DNA of 64,000 nt from Priestia taiwanensis (GTDB lineage Bacteria; Bacillota; Bacilli; Bacillales; Bacillaceae_G). The stretch lies in assembly GCF_014638355.1 (NCBI RefSeq), contig NZ_BMFK01000001.1, positions 1,007,160 through 1,071,159 of the forward strand, read 5' to 3'. Below are positions 27,701 to 36,675 of the stretch, in pieces (within the stretch, counting starts at the first letter, position 1; the number at the start of each line of letters is the position of its first letter). The translations under genes were made by a program, and so were the position numbers. The notes beneath the pieces were generated by a model. It had not been told where the DNA came from and ran no database searches. It saw nothing but the letters and a program-made list of their open reading frames with translations.

Positions 27701-28599
27701 ACTGTACCAGCTACGTGTTGTCCGTGCATGGAAGCACCAGTCCCCACGTCTCGTACCTCACTATTTTTATCAAAATAGTTATATCCGTAAGGTACTTTAT
27801 TTGTGTAGAATTTTCCTTTTAAGCCATTTTGCTTAATAAGAGACTCTACTTTATCTTGTGAGAGTTCAGATTTTGATGGTGATGTTAACTGCATATCTTT
27901 GTGAGTATAATCGATACCAGAATCAATTACACCAACTGTTAACCCTTCTCCCTTATATCCATAATCTCCCCATGTACGTTGAGACTGTACCATCTCATTA
28001 CTTGTTACCATATCCGGTTTCACTTCTGGACGCTTATATTCATTTACAATATGTACAGAGGCTACTTCTGGAATCTTTTTCAAGTCTTCAACGTCACCAA
28101 ATTTAACTTGTCCACTAAAACCGTTATAGATTGTTTGGAATTCTTCTTTGTAATCAACTTTAATCCCTTCGGCCTTGATTTTCTCTTTTACAGTTTGTTG
28201 CTTTGTTTTAATTTTAGCGATAATCTCATCTTTTTTTGTTTTTGGAACAGCTGAATACTGTATTCCCTCTGTCTTTACTTGCTCAATTGCTGGCGCTTCT
28301 TCCAACTTAATAACAACACGTACTTCTTCTGTTGGGTCTTTTGTAACTTCCGCCTTCTCCATACCTGGAGGAATAAGCTTGTTAATATCAAACTTCTGCT
28401 CTGTTTTTGTCTCTTTTTGCTTATTCGCTTCAATTTTCGCTTTAATTTGATCTCTGATATCAAATCCATTTGCCGGCTTGGTGAGCCCTGATACCGGATT
28501 TTTCGTTTCAGCAAATGCTGGTACTGTCGTTGTAGTTACCAATAATGGTACAGCTGCCGCTATCGCTATAATAGCCTTTTTATTCCCCTTTTTTTTCAT
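24772..28599 (-). CDS. Large secreted subtilisin-family protease (Vpr/lactocepin-like)
   Basis: A 1275-residue exported protease. Order: signal peptide (about 1-30, ending AFAET), inhibitor I9-type propeptide (about 85-190), S8 catalytic domain with Asp226 (GVIDSGIDY), His292 (SMHGQHVAG) and Ser622 (GTSMAAPH), a protease-associated insert (about 445-570), then a long C-terminal part with Fn3_5-like beta domains (about 680-880) and Ig-like repeats to the end. It has no LPxTG motif or S-layer domain, so it is probably released. The ATG at 28599 is chosen; the ATG at 28635 overlaps AAAGGTGGGGG and would spoil the signal peptide. The insert and tail resemble Vpr and cell-envelope proteinases. Confidence 0.92.
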   Translation of the reverse strand: MKKKGNKKAIIAIAAAVPLLVTTTTVPAFAETKNPVSGLTKPANGFDIRDQIKAKIEANKQKETKTEQKFDINKLIPPGMEKAEVTKDPTEEVRVVIKLEEAPAIEQVKTEGIQYSAVPKTKKDEIIAKIKTKQQTVKEKIKAEGIKVDYKEEFQTIYNGFSGQVKFGDVEDLKKIPEVASVHIVNEYKRPEVKPDMVTSNEMVQSQRTWGDYGYKGEGLTVGVIDSGIDYTHKDMQLTSPSKSELSQDKVESLIKQNGLKGKFYTNKVPYGYNYFDKNSEVRDVGTGASMHGQHVAGTVGANGDESKGGLKGVAPEAQLLALKVFSNDPNYGSTFGDIYIKAIDDAIKLGADVVNMSLGSPAGFVYDGDPETEAVNNAVNNGVLMSISAGNSAHYGNGHANPLASNPDFGLVGAPGVAADSLQVASIENTHIQLDSMSIKLDGGEATKFAFQSQDGPSATAAGKDKSFDVVYAGDGSESAYKDKDVKGKYVLVLREAANPNYSEIQKKAEEKGAAGIIIRPRVDHGDYTRMSLSNPQIPVVSTSIKDGNALKDSLVAGKKVAVNFDGTKVSSANATSGQMSAFTSWGVTSTLDFKPEITAPGGKIYSTLNEDKYGTMSGTSMAAPHVAGGSALVLERVDKQFKLTGKDRVLMTKNLLMNTSAFVKEQGPYNKQLGLTNYVSPRRGGSGIMQLHSAVTTPAILVDSKTNEAKVSLQEINGNKATFKLAVKNFGDKELTYNVKGNVQTDLVATDKSGVNRMTLESQALQGAKVNAPKTVTVAPGKTKTFNVTVDISKAKVLDPATLSGGVSPESVFENGYFVEGFVTLETPNQEEQPSLHIPFLGFKGDWGKAPLLDGTVYDDKSFYNVSGLVDDAGTYLGQNPVTKELKKDKVAISPNGDGKADSVTPVLTFLRNAEKLSVAITDESGKVVRKIRSDELFTKNYYDGGRGKKYYYNSILSWDGKVNNKIAADGKYFIQVKGKLNANEEEQTFNFPVAVDTVAPDVKAVVENNKVLINSADAGVGLSHYAIVYVDKNGEPIGKPTFIDSSTTVYELKDAVPQGAQVVVVGFDYAGNAGTGVARAKSETVAPTLDLVTPEAMSIHKKKDIQFTGTTGDASGIQAFKIAGKDVPLKADASGKLFSFTHLLTFEDGFHSVPVSSVDKEGNELAFERKFFVDTTPAKLAVSKYPTKVKKNQASVKVDVTIEDNFPEIRFLVNGSEEFSNKMKDSYEMKGFKKTVKGVELLLEPGENVFELVVTDLAGNETKQVIKITREG

Positions 28600-28714
28600 A
28601 ATTAGCCCCTTCCCCCACCTTTGTAATTTTATCACCAGTGCTTTATTGAGAACAAAAAACTCAAAAAAATCATATTATGACAATACACGTCTCATCCTGC
28701 GCTGGGATATTTCG

Positions 28715-28743
28715 AATATAACATTTGTTCAGAAAATTGTAAA
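28715..28743 (-). promoter_or_regulatory. Sigma-A promoter of the S8 protease gene
   Basis: On the minus strand, TTTACA (28743-28738) and TATATT (28720-28715), exactly 17 nt apart. The predicted leader is about 105 nt. Confidence 0.75.
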
Positions 28744-28872
28744 TATTTAAATTATAGTGCTATTTATCTATTTTTTTTGACGAAACAGTAAGAAGTTTAT
28801 CATTGTTTTTCTTTGCATATCGTCATATAATAACGGTTATTGTAATAATCTTGTAAAAGTAGGTGAAAAATG

Positions 28873-29532
28873 ATGAATTTTATAAAGAGATACGTAATTC
28901 CATCAAGCCTTATGCTACTGTTCTTATCCTTAAGTCCGTTATATGACATGCTAAACAAACATAATCAAGAGCAAGCATTTCATATTATGATTTCACTGGA
29001 TGCAACAATTCCATATATAAAAGAATTTATTATTCCTTATTTAATATGGTTTCCGTTTCTATTAATATGTTTCTTCTACTTTCTATTAAAAGATTTGCGA
29101 ACATATTATATAACAATGGTTAGCGTTATCCTTGGTAAACTAGTTTGCTTCCTGGTTTATTATTTCTTTCAAACAACTATTACTCGACCTGTCATAAGTG
29201 ATACAGATGTATTCTCATCTCTTGTTACGTATATTTATAACTTAGATGATCCGTTCAATTGTTTTCCGTCTATACACGTACTTACTAGCGCTGTGATGAT
29301 TATCGCTATTCATCAAAGTTCTATTAAACGTATAACGAACATTCTTATCATTGATACGACAGCAATTCTTATCATTCTATCTACTATATTTGTAAAACAA
29401 CACGCTATTTTAGATGTCGTTGCTGGTTTACTTTTAAGCGTAATTATTTCCGCTACACTTGCTCGTAGTATCAATAAATCTTTCCATCAAGATGTTGTGA
29501 TACTGGACAAGCAAAACGTAAAAGCCTCATAA
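28873..29532 (+). CDS. PAP2-superfamily membrane phosphatase or transferase
   Basis: A protein of about 219 residues with six likely membrane helices. The PAP2 motifs are visible in the form FPSIHVLTS and VKQHAILDVVAG, closer to the inositol-phosphotransferase/AUR1-like branch (the first motif reads PSIH, and the last has H...D) than to the bacitracin-resistance BcrC branch. It probably acts on a lipid phosphate at the membrane; the substrate is unknown. ATG at 28870 or 28873, both close to AGGTG. Confidence 0.85.
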   Translation: MNFIKRYVIPSSLMLLFLSLSPLYDMLNKHNQEQAFHIMISLDATIPYIKEFIIPYLIWFPFLLICFFYFLLKDLRTYYITMVSVILGKLVCFLVYYFFQTTITRPVISDTDVFSSLVTYIYNLDDPFNCFPSIHVLTSAVMIIAIHQSSIKRITNILIIDTTAILIILSTIFVKQHAILDVVAGLLLSVIISATLARSINKSFHQDVVILDKQNVKAS

Positions 29533-29565
29533 GATTATTCGCTGATTTTTGCGAATAATCTTTTT
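29531..29565 (+). terminator. Terminator after the PAP2 gene
   Basis: A 12-bp stem aagattattcgc/gcgaataatctt with an 8-nt loop; the left arm begins at the stop codon; a T run follows. Confidence 0.85.
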
Positions 29566-29632
29566 ATTTACAACACTTTGGCTCCTTTATTATAATGATA
29601 GAATAATTTTTCAATTAAGAGGAGTAATTAGT

Positions 29633-30952
29633 ATGAATGCTATTGTAGTCGCAATCTTTACGATGCTTGCCTTGAGCCTCCTACGAGTACACGTCGTTGT
29701 TTCCTTATTAGTAGGTGCAATTATTGGTGGACTCGTCGGTGGACTTGGACTGCATCAAACAGTAGAGATTTTCACTCAAAACGTCGGTTCAAATGCGAAT
29801 ATTGCACTGAACTATGCATTACTCGGTAGCTTCGCTGTTTGTTTATCAAAAACAGCTCTACCAGATGCGCTTATCCAAGGTGCATTAAAAGTAGTTAAAA
29901 AAGATGGGGATTCAAAAAAGAAGGCATATTCAAAAGTACTACTCGTATTAGTTATTTTATTTGTATCGTGCTCTTCACAAAACTTAATACCAATTCATAT
30001 CGCATTCATCCCTATTTTCATTCCACCATTACTCAAAGTATTGAATGAACTAGAAGTTGATCGTCGTCTAATCGCTGTTGTAATCACATTTGGACTTGTA
30101 ACACCATATATGTGGGTACCAGCTGGATTCGGGAAGATATTCCATGATATTATTCAAACGAACTTACGAGAGAACGGAATGCTTATTACAAGCCAATCTA
30201 TCGTAGAGGCGATGACAATTCCATCATTAGGAATGATTGTTGGTCTATGTGTTGCAGCTTTCATTACATATCGAAAGCCCCGTCAGTACAAAGACAATCA
30301 AGAAATGAAAGATAAACCAGCAGAAGTAACCTACTCAAAATTAAACGTTGTATTTGCAACCCTATCTGTTATTACAACAGTCGTTGCGCAACTGTTAACA
30401 GATTCGATGATTTTCGGAGCACTATCCGGTGTAATTATCTTAATTATCACTGGTTGTGTGAAATTCTCAGAAGCAGACAAAACAATTACAGATGGTATGA
30501 GGATGATGTCATTCATCGGATTTGTTATGTTATCTGCAGCTGGATTCTCTGCTGTATTAAGAGAAACAGGTCATATTGAATCGTTAGTAACAAGTAGCAC
30601 TGCCATTATCGGCGACAATAAAATTCTTGCTGCTACACTTATGCTAATTATTGGGTTATTAATTACGTTAGGTATCGGTTCTTCTTTCTCTACGATTCCA
30701 ATTATTGCAGCTGTATTCGTTCCACTATGCATGCAACTTGGTTTCAGCGAATTAGCAACCATTGCCTTAATTGGGACAGCAGGAGCATTAGGAGATGCTG
30801 GATCGCCAGCTTCTGATAGTACATTAGGACCTACTGCTGGACTAAACGTAGACGGGCAGCATAATCACATTTGGGATACATGTGTACCTACTTTCCTGCA
30901 CTATAATATTCCACTCATTATTTTCGGTGTAATTGCAGCAATTACACTATAA
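29633..30952 (+). CDS. Na+/H+ antiporter-family transporter, YuiF-like
   Basis: About 439 residues with 11-12 hydrophobic helices. The VVSLLVGAIIGGLVGG start, the SCSSQNLIPIHIAFIPI segment and the glycine-rich GTAGALGDAGSPASDSTLGPTAG near the end are typical of the YuiF branch of the NhaC/ion-transporter superfamily. The substrate, Na+ or an amino acid, is not certain. ATG at 29633 lies 8 nt after AGAGGAG. Confidence 0.82.
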   Translation: MNAIVVAIFTMLALSLLRVHVVVSLLVGAIIGGLVGGLGLHQTVEIFTQNVGSNANIALNYALLGSFAVCLSKTALPDALIQGALKVVKKDGDSKKKAYSKVLLVLVILFVSCSSQNLIPIHIAFIPIFIPPLLKVLNELEVDRRLIAVVITFGLVTPYMWVPAGFGKIFHDIIQTNLRENGMLITSQSIVEAMTIPSLGMIVGLCVAAFITYRKPRQYKDNQEMKDKPAEVTYSKLNVVFATLSVITTVVAQLLTDSMIFGALSGVIILIITGCVKFSEADKTITDGMRMMSFIGFVMLSAAGFSAVLRETGHIESLVTSSTAIIGDNKILAATLMLIIGLLITLGIGSSFSTIPIIAAVFVPLCMQLGFSELATIALIGTAGALGDAGSPASDSTLGPTAGLNVDGQHNHIWDTCVPTFLHYNIPLIIFGVIAAITL

Positions 30953-30988
30953 AAAAACGTCTGTCATCTTTATGACAGACGTTTTTTT
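30951..30988. terminator. Bidirectional terminator between YuiF-like and DUF418 genes
   Basis: A 17-bp perfect stem (aaaaaaacgtctgtcat and its complement) with a 4-nt loop. The minus-strand gene's TAA lies in the loop, so its last residues (KKRLS) are coded by one arm. Confidence 0.9.
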
Positions 30989-31971
30989 GCTGATGTTGAT
31001 GTATATGTATACCAATTCCATATCCATTCTACCGGTCCAGATATATAATATTTCAACCAAACTATACTAAAAATCATTTGAATAACAGTAATAGACAACA
31101 CAAGTAAAATGGTAATAATAGTCGCCATCGGTTGTGTGAAGGCTGGCATGATTCGTGCAATTAAAATAATAAGGATACTTTGAATAATATAATTTGTTAA
31201 CGATAACCTTCCATATGTAGCTAGTATATTTACATACCTTCTACGAAACCAAAAAAATAAAGCCATTATATACAACATAGACATATATAACGTTGTAAAC
31301 TCTACAAAATTATTTTCATAGCGTATAAGGGTCCCTTTTTGATAATACATAAGTGCTAAGCCTAGACCACAAATAGTAACGATAACACTACAACTAGCTA
31401 TAATTAACAATTTCTTTCTATATATTTCAACCTTACTCACTACATCCAGTCTAGCAACATAATATCCTAGTAACATCATTGTAAAAACAACAAGACAATA
31501 ATGAATAAAAAATGACTTTTCCATGAATAGAATAACTATCATATCAAGCATGAATAGCATTATTATCACCACTCCAATTGTACCAATTGTCTTATCAAAG
31601 ACAAAAGTGAGTATATAACCAATGACTACATATAACATTAAAATCGGTGCAATATGTGGATTAATAGCATACATAACAAACCCAATCGGAAATAAAATAG
31701 CTAATCGTTTTCTATATAGTTTCTTATCATCTGTGTTATTTCTCCTTGCGTTCATGATGAAAAGAAAAGACCCATATCCAAATAAGAAAGAGAAGATTGC
31801 AACAAATTTTGTATCGATAAATAATACAATAAATAACCGCATATATGAATCTATACTAGCGATATCAATTGTTGCAGCGTGAAACAAAATCGAATGTGAT
31901 ACTAATATGCCAATTAAAGCTACTCCTCTAATCATATCTAATGAGGGTATCCTTTTTCTATTTACTTGCAC
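30970..31971 (-). CDS. DUF418 membrane protein (paralogue 1)
   Basis: About 333 residues with 9-10 membrane helices and the DUF418 pattern: RIPSLDMIRGVALIGIL at the N-terminus, FLFGYGS, RLSLTNYIIQSI, and the C-terminal GPVEWIWNWYTY. DUF418 proteins (YeiB-like) are uncharacterised; the N-terminal part resembles acyltransferase-3-type membrane proteins. GTG at 31971 lies 8 nt after GAAGGGGG and is chosen over the ATG at 31998. A second member lies 2.4 kb away (33355-34509). Confidence 0.88.
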   Translation of the reverse strand: MQVNRKRIPSLDMIRGVALIGILVSHSILFHAATIDIASIDSYMRLFIVLFIDTKFVAIFSFLFGYGSFLFIMNARRNNTDDKKLYRKRLAILFPIGFVMYAINPHIAPILMLYVVIGYILTFVFDKTIGTIGVVIIMLFMLDMIVILFMEKSFFIHYCLVVFTMMLLGYYVARLDVVSKVEIYRKKLLIIASCSVIVTICGLGLALMYYQKGTLIRYENNFVEFTTLYMSMLYIMALFFWFRRRYVNILATYGRLSLTNYIIQSILIILIARIMPAFTQPMATIITILLVLSITVIQMIFSIVWLKYYISGPVEWIWNWYTYTSTSAKKRLS

Positions 31972-32021
31972 GGTAATATCCCCCTTCCTACATTCCACAT
32001 TTTCCTCTTATTATCATACAA

Positions 32022-32050
32022 AAAAAGGATTGGTTTAACCAATCCTTTTT
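32022..32050 (-). terminator. Terminator hairpin downstream of the secreted-protein gene
   Basis: A 14-bp perfect inverted repeat (aaaaaggattggtt) with a 1-nt centre, 130 nt past the stop of the gene at 32178. T run on both strands. No gene is seen between them. Confidence 0.7.
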
Positions 32051-32177
32051 CTTTCATCCTATTCATATTTATTATTCGGTTCCTCATCAAAGGATAAGAT
32101 ATTTGCATATAGATATAAGGTATTTTCTGACGTGCACGGAACACAGTCAATCTTCACAAAATCCCTCTTATAGACTA

Positions 32178-32528
32178 TTATTTTTCTACATTAGAAAAGT
32201 CTGGACCTGGATGAAGATATGCAACTTCGACTTTGCGCTTTACACCATCGATACTAATATAACCTGTTCCAACTGCTAATCCTTTCACATAAAATCCATT
32301 CTCTGCCGGAATAATATCGTATACTGTTCCATATCCACTTGCAGGTTTTACATCATTACCTTCAAAGAATATAGGTGTTCCTACAAATAGTTTAATAGGT
32401 AATTTCTCTACACTTTGATCAGAAACTACTTGATGTTGGTTCGTATTTTCTACTACAGGTGATGCTTGTGCGACTCCAGTTAAACTCCCTAACACAATAA
32501 CAGCTGCCAGAATGCTAGTTTTCTTCAT
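32178..32528 (-). CDS. Small secreted protein, unknown
   Basis: A 116-residue protein with a clear signal peptide (MKKTSILAAVIVLGSLTGVAQA, cleavage after AQA). The mature part is about 94 residues, beta-rich, with no cysteine: LPIKLFVGTPIF, YGTVYDIIP, GFYVKGLAVGTGYISIDG. I do not recognise the family. A good RBS (AAGGAGTG) precedes the ATG. Confidence 0.85.
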   Translation of the reverse strand: MKKTSILAAVIVLGSLTGVAQASPVVENTNQHQVVSDQSVEKLPIKLFVGTPIFFEGNDVKPASGYGTVYDIIPAENGFYVKGLAVGTGYISIDGVKRKVEVAYLHPGPDFSNVEK

Positions 32529-32653
32529 CGAAAAACACTCCTTATATGTAATATTTTTTGGAACAACAGAATTATTATATCATGTCTTTTTTATTATTTT
32601 GAATATTTTAGTGAAATTAACATTTAACAAGGTGTACATTCATTCACAAAAAA

Positions 32654-32672
32654 CTGTGCATACGATGCACAG
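32654..32672 (-). terminator. Terminator after the PepSY lipoprotein gene
   Basis: ctgtgcat/atgcacag stem with a 3-nt loop, about 15 nt past the stop; the T-rich tract TTTTTTGTG follows on the minus strand. Confidence 0.8.
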
Positions 32673-32686
32673 ATTTTTTCTTTCTC

Positions 32687-33235
32687 TTATTCTTGTTTTG
32701 ACTGCACGATATTCCCAGTAGTTGTGTCAATTTCATATTCATACTTTATGTTGCCTTTTACAACTTTTACTTCATATGTATTCATATTGTTATCCAGATC
32801 TAATTCTGTTTTCAATACATATCCACCACCAGATTGTTGTAGTGCAATCTCTTCCGTCTTTTCCTTTGTAATTGTTAGTGCTTTAGGCGGAACTTGAGGG
32901 GTTACTACTTGCCCGTCCGTTTTATCGGACATCACTTTTCCTGTTGAACCGTTAACTATTAATTTTCGTTTCTCTGATCCAACAATAAGGTCCACTTCAT
33001 ATGTTGATGTCGTTTCTACTTCAATATCAGTTACCTTCCCTTTATATTTCTCCTCAATCTCTTTGACGATTTCTTCTTTCGTCATCATCTTTACTGTTTC
33101 ATTTACAGCTGTATTCCCTTCTGCCTCTAAGGGCTTTGTACTATTGTTTATCGATTGATTATCTTGACACCCACTCCAAATAAAAATAGAACAACATGTG
33201 ATAAGAAAGAACATACGATATTTTTTCTTTTGCAT
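32687..33235 (-). CDS. PepSY-domain lipoprotein
   Basis: About 182 residues. A lipoprotein signal peptide ends in IWSGC, then a short Asn/Ser-rich linker and two PepSY domains (about 45-100: MTKEEIVKEIEEKYKGKVTDIEVE; and about 115-180: ALTITKEKTEEIALQQSGG...GNIKYEYEIDTTTGNIVQ). PepSY domains are thought to act outside the membrane, often on proteases. ATG at 33235 follows AAAAGGAG by 8 nt; the upstream ATG (33268) has no site. Confidence 0.9.
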   Translation of the reverse strand: MQKKKYRMFFLITCCSIFIWSGCQDNQSINNSTKPLEAEGNTAVNETVKMMTKEEIVKEIEEKYKGKVTDIEVETTSTYEVDLIVGSEKRKLIVNGSTGKVMSDKTDGQVVTPQVPPKALTITKEKTEEIALQQSGGGYVLKTELDLDNNMNTYEVKVVKGNIKYEYEIDTTTGNIVQSKQE

Positions 33236-33324
33236 GACTTTACTCCTTTTCAATAATAATACATACACATATCATTATTAACCACTATTAGGGAGAATAT
33301 AATAATACTTTGTAGCTACAAAAA

Positions 33325-33364
33325 AGCACATTAATCGTTGTATCTCGTAAACGATTAATGTGCT
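33325..33364 (-). terminator. Terminator overlapping the end of DUF418 paralogue 2
   Basis: A 14-bp perfect stem agcacattaatcgt/acgattaatgtgct with a 12-nt loop. The gene's TAA lies in one arm; a T5 run follows on the minus strand. Confidence 0.85.
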
Positions 33365-34509
33365 TCTCTTATATTTCTACTACCTTTTCTTTTTTTCATC
33401 TGCTGTACTTTTCCATATGTTCCAGTTCTCCATAACCATTCTAATGGGCCGAATCGATAACGGCTAAGCCACCATTTACTTATGCATATTTGCACAATAT
33501 AGACGAAGGCAACGATGCCAGCTTGTACCATAAGTGACATATTTCCTGTTTGCTTCAATAGGCCTGACAATAACACAACACCAACCAATGTGTGCATCAT
33601 GTAATTTGTAAGTGCCATTTGTCCTACATAACCGAAATAACGTAACCACTTTGCTTTCGCTAACATAATTGTTGTTACATAAAAGACCGCTAATGCCTTA
33701 CCACTTAAAAGAATCCACGCATAATAATTTTTTGATACATATATATCGTTACTTAAAAAACCATTAATAATCGGGATAGAGAACACTATTCCAATTGCAA
33801 GAGAAACTAATTGCCATTTTCGTATAGTCGTTCTATAATTCTCCACATTAGAAAAAATACTCTTCTTCCCAATATAGAAGCCAAATAAGAAGAGTGCTAA
33901 TATTTCTGGTAAAAGTAGCAATTCCCCTAACAATCTCTCCCCAAAAAGCTCACTCGCTCGAACTTGAGCCCACTTAGTCCAATCAACAAAATAATGTGGC
34001 TGTTGTGGAAACTTGTCCATTATTACCGAAGCGTACTGCATTAAAGCAAGACCAAATGTATGAGCTATAATAAAGAATGTAATAGTCCATCGTTTAATCG
34101 TATTTATTTCACAACGATAAAAGAGAAGTAAAAAGAGTCCTCCCATTGCATACGTGTGCAAAATGTCTCCCCTCCATAAGAAAACACAATGAATAACACC
34201 AAAAACAAATAAGAAGAAAATCCTCTTTCCAAAAAGTACATTATAGCGTAGCCCTTTCGCTTCCGCGCGGCTCATAAAAATATAAAAACCTAATCCAAAT
34301 AAAAATGAAAAAATTGTATAAAACTTTGTTTGAACGAATAAATCATAGAAAAATCTAACGTACTTATCTGGACCACTCCAATTATGTACATGATAAGCTG
34401 AATTACCGAGCATATCAGGAATATTCACAAGGAATATCCCTAATATAGCAATACCACGAATAATATCCAATGTACGTATACGTTCTTGTTGCAAAATAGA
34501 ACTATTCAT
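33355..34509 (-). CDS. DUF418 membrane protein (paralogue 2)
   Basis: A 384-residue membrane protein with about ten helices and the full DUF418 pattern: RIRTLDIIRGIAILGIFLVN, FSFLFGLGFYIFM, GDILHTYAM, MALTNYMMHT, and C-terminal RFGPLEWLWRTGTYG. Function unknown. It is longer than the paralogue at 30970-31971 and has the more typical sequence. A strong GGAGGGG precedes the ATG. It lies alone between terminators. Confidence 0.9.
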   Translation of the reverse strand: MNSSILQQERIRTLDIIRGIAILGIFLVNIPDMLGNSAYHVHNWSGPDKYVRFFYDLFVQTKFYTIFSFLFGLGFYIFMSRAEAKGLRYNVLFGKRIFFLFVFGVIHCVFLWRGDILHTYAMGGLFLLLFYRCEINTIKRWTITFFIIAHTFGLALMQYASVIMDKFPQQPHYFVDWTKWAQVRASELFGERLLGELLLLPEILALFLFGFYIGKKSIFSNVENYRTTIRKWQLVSLAIGIVFSIPIINGFLSNDIYVSKNYYAWILLSGKALAVFYVTTIMLAKAKWLRYFGYVGQMALTNYMMHTLVGVVLLSGLLKQTGNMSLMVQAGIVAFVYIVQICISKWWLSRYRFGPLEWLWRTGTYGKVQQMKKRKGSRNIREAH

Positions 34510-34617
34510 TTTTCCCCTCCATACGAATGGGCCACTCTACTAATCGTATAATCTATTTTTCAGCAATAAAATAAAACGTATACACTAGTTCATTTCTTGT
34601 TTTGCTGGCTCCAAAAA

Positions 34618-35559
34618 TTATACATTCGTTACTTTCTGCAGACTATGCTGTAACTTCATATCTACATCTTCCGATTCTTCCACATGATGACGAATCACTT
34701 CATCTGCTTTGTCAAATACTCGTTCTGTTTCTTTAAATTTATTAATTGCTTCTTCATTGCAAACTTCTTGCTCTTTCATCGAGCGAAGAACTACTTCTAC
34801 ATCCGCTTTCAAATTATTCGTCATATGTAAAATCATTTCAATTTTTGCATTTGTATCCGCACTCATCTCAACACCTTCATATACAAGTGCGATATTATCT
34901 TTCGTATTATCGTAAGCCCTTTCAATCTCTTCTTGAATTTTCTTCGTCAAGTTACCAATATTCTTTGTACTTTCTGCTGTACTTTCTGCTAATTTACGTA
35001 CTTCGTTCGCAACAACAGCAAAACCTTTTCCATGTTCACCAGCACGTGCTGCCTCAATACTTGCATTTAATGCTAAAAGGTTCGTTTGTGCCGCAATATT
35101 GTTAATCACTTCAACAATTTGCTCAATTTCTTTCGAACGTTCACTTAAATTATTCATACTAACAGATGTTTCTTGAGACTGTTCTCCTAGCTTATTAATC
35201 ATCACTAATAATTTATAAACAGCATCTTTTCCTTCTGTCGAAGACTTCGCCATCTCTTCGGCAGAGTGAATGAGCGTTTGGCCTTTTGTCATCATTTCAT
35301 TCGTTAGATCTCTCGACGTGTGCGTTGTTTCACTTACTTTGTTAAAGCAAGTATTTAACTCTCCTAATAATGTACCTAAAGTGCCATGCTGACCATTTAC
35401 TACCTCGTGTTGATTAATCGTAGCAACTAATTCTTGATAGAGAGCTTTCGAAAATTCACTTTTCTCTCTTTCTTTCTCTATTAATTGCTGTTCTAACTCT
35501 TCAATTCTAGCTTGTAATACGTTGATTTCATCTACGTTGTCCGTTTTTTTCCAAAACAT
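34618..35559 (-). CDS. Soluble methyl-accepting chemotaxis-type protein
   Basis: About 313 residues, no membrane segment and no recognised sensor domain: an N-terminal coiled coil ([20 protein letters not shown]) runs into a chemoreceptor signalling domain with the hairpin tip [43 protein letters not shown]. It resembles B. subtilis YfmS. It would join CheA/CheW arrays in the cytoplasm; the signal is unknown. The ATG at 35559, 8 nt from GAGG, is preferred over the one at 35565. No chemotaxis gene lies nearby. Confidence 0.88.
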   Translation of the reverse strand: MFWKKTDNVDEINVLQARIEELEQQLIEKEREKSEFSKALYQELVATINQHEVVNGQHGTLGTLLGELNTCFNKVSETTHTSRDLTNEMMTKGQTLIHSAEEMAKSSTEGKDAVYKLLVMINKLGEQSQETSVSMNNLSERSKEIEQIVEVINNIAAQTNLLALNASIEAARAGEHGKGFAVVANEVRKLAESTAESTKNIGNLTKKIQEEIERAYDNTKDNIALVYEGVEMSADTNAKIEMILHMTNNLKADVEVVLRSMKEQEVCNEEAINKFKETERVFDKADEVIRHHVEESEDVDMKLQHSLQKVTNV

Positions 35560-35723
35560 GTTCATTACCTCGCTATCAATTAATAACTTTATTAAATAAA
35601 ATTTACCTAGTTAAAATATACCAAAATAAAAGACTGATAACTAGCTTTTTTCGTTATATTAATTATGTTTAGAAAACAAACGCTTCCAAAACACTTTTTA
35701 ATTTATTAAATAACAGAAAAAAA

Positions 35724-35766
35724 CCTTCCAATTATTCCTCTAACCGCGAAGAAGAATGATGGAAGG
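35724..35766 (-). terminator. Terminator after the TRIC-like gene
   Basis: ccttcca/tggaagg outer stem with an inner imperfect stem; a T7 run follows on the minus strand. Confidence 0.75.
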
Positions 35767-35772
35767 ACCCTT

Positions 35773-36453
35773 TTATATTTTATTCGACTTACGTATTATT
35801 GTTGTTTCCTTGCTATGTAGACGGAATTTCACATGTTTTGGTGAAATTTTGGTTTTAATGACTGGAAAGTTTAAATTATACCAAACAGATATGATACGGA
35901 TCATAAAAGTTACCGTTAAGCAAATATATAACGAAATGATTTGTGGAACATAATCATACGTTACGTACAAACTAGCTGCTCCAATTATTGCAGCAATCGC
36001 ATAAATTTCTTTTCGGAAGACGAATGGTATTTCTTTCGAACAAACATCTCGTAATACCCCGCCCCCAATACCTGTAATTAATCCCATTGAAATTACAATA
36101 AAAGGTTTATCCATACCAATTTCAATTGCAGCACTGGCTCCAACAGCAGTAAATACCCCCAGTCCAACTGCATCTGAAATCAAAATAACAGCACGTAACT
36201 GATCTGTATGATGATAGAATACCCATGCAAATAACGCGGCTGCTAAACCAGTAAAGAAATAAGACGGTTCAATGAATGCAATTGGTGGAATACGCCCGAT
36301 TAACAAATCACGTATAATACCTCCACCTAATGATGTAAGGACAGCTAGACATATAACACCAAATAAATCTAATTGTTTTTTAATGCCTATTAACGCTCCT
36401 GAAATACTTGCTGCTATAATTCCAATAAATACAAAAATAGTAATAAGCGTCAT
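35773..36453 (-). CDS. TRIC/UPF0126-family cation channel-like protein
   Basis: About 226 residues with seven likely membrane helices and two repeats of the family's glycine-rich motif, SLGGGIIRDLLIGRIPP and GIGGGVLRDVCSKEIPF. Prokaryotic TRIC homologues form trimeric potassium-permeable channels; some relatives affect glycine use, so the substrate stays open. The tail (HVKFRLHSKETTIIRK) is basic. The ATG at 36453 follows GAAGGAGAAG; the ATG at 36516 adds an unlikely basic stretch. Confidence 0.9.
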   Translation of the reverse strand: MTLITIFVFIGIIAASISGALIGIKKQLDLFGVICLAVLTSLGGGIIRDLLIGRIPPIAFIEPSYFFTGLAAALFAWVFYHHTDQLRAVILISDAVGLGVFTAVGASAAIEIGMDKPFIVISMGLITGIGGGVLRDVCSKEIPFVFRKEIYAIAAIIGAASLYVTYDYVPQIISLYICLTVTFMIRIISVWYNLNFPVIKTKISPKHVKFRLHSKETTIIRKSNKI

Positions 36454-36605
36454 CTGTCTTCTCCTTCTTCCTTTGTTGTTGAAATTAATGTACAGTAAAT
36501 GGATGCGCTTTGACAACTATTATTTTCAACTTTCTAATATGTAATCGATTCCAATTTATAAAAAAGGAAAATAAGCATGAATCATCTTACTTTTCCCTAT
36601 ATTAA

Positions 36606-36652
36606 AAACAAGGGAGAGAACCCATTATAATTAATAAGCTCTCTCCCTTGTT
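36606..36652 (-). terminator. Terminator after ydjO
   Basis: A 13-bp perfect stem aaacaagggagag/ctctcccttgttt just past the YdjO stop. Confidence 0.8.
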
Positions 36653-36675
36653 TAATTAAAAATACAACGCTCTTC

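Noticed and set aside
31962-32150. Short minus-strand frame after the secreted-protein gene
   Set aside because: It runs through the terminator hairpin at 32022-32050 and has no site before its ATG.
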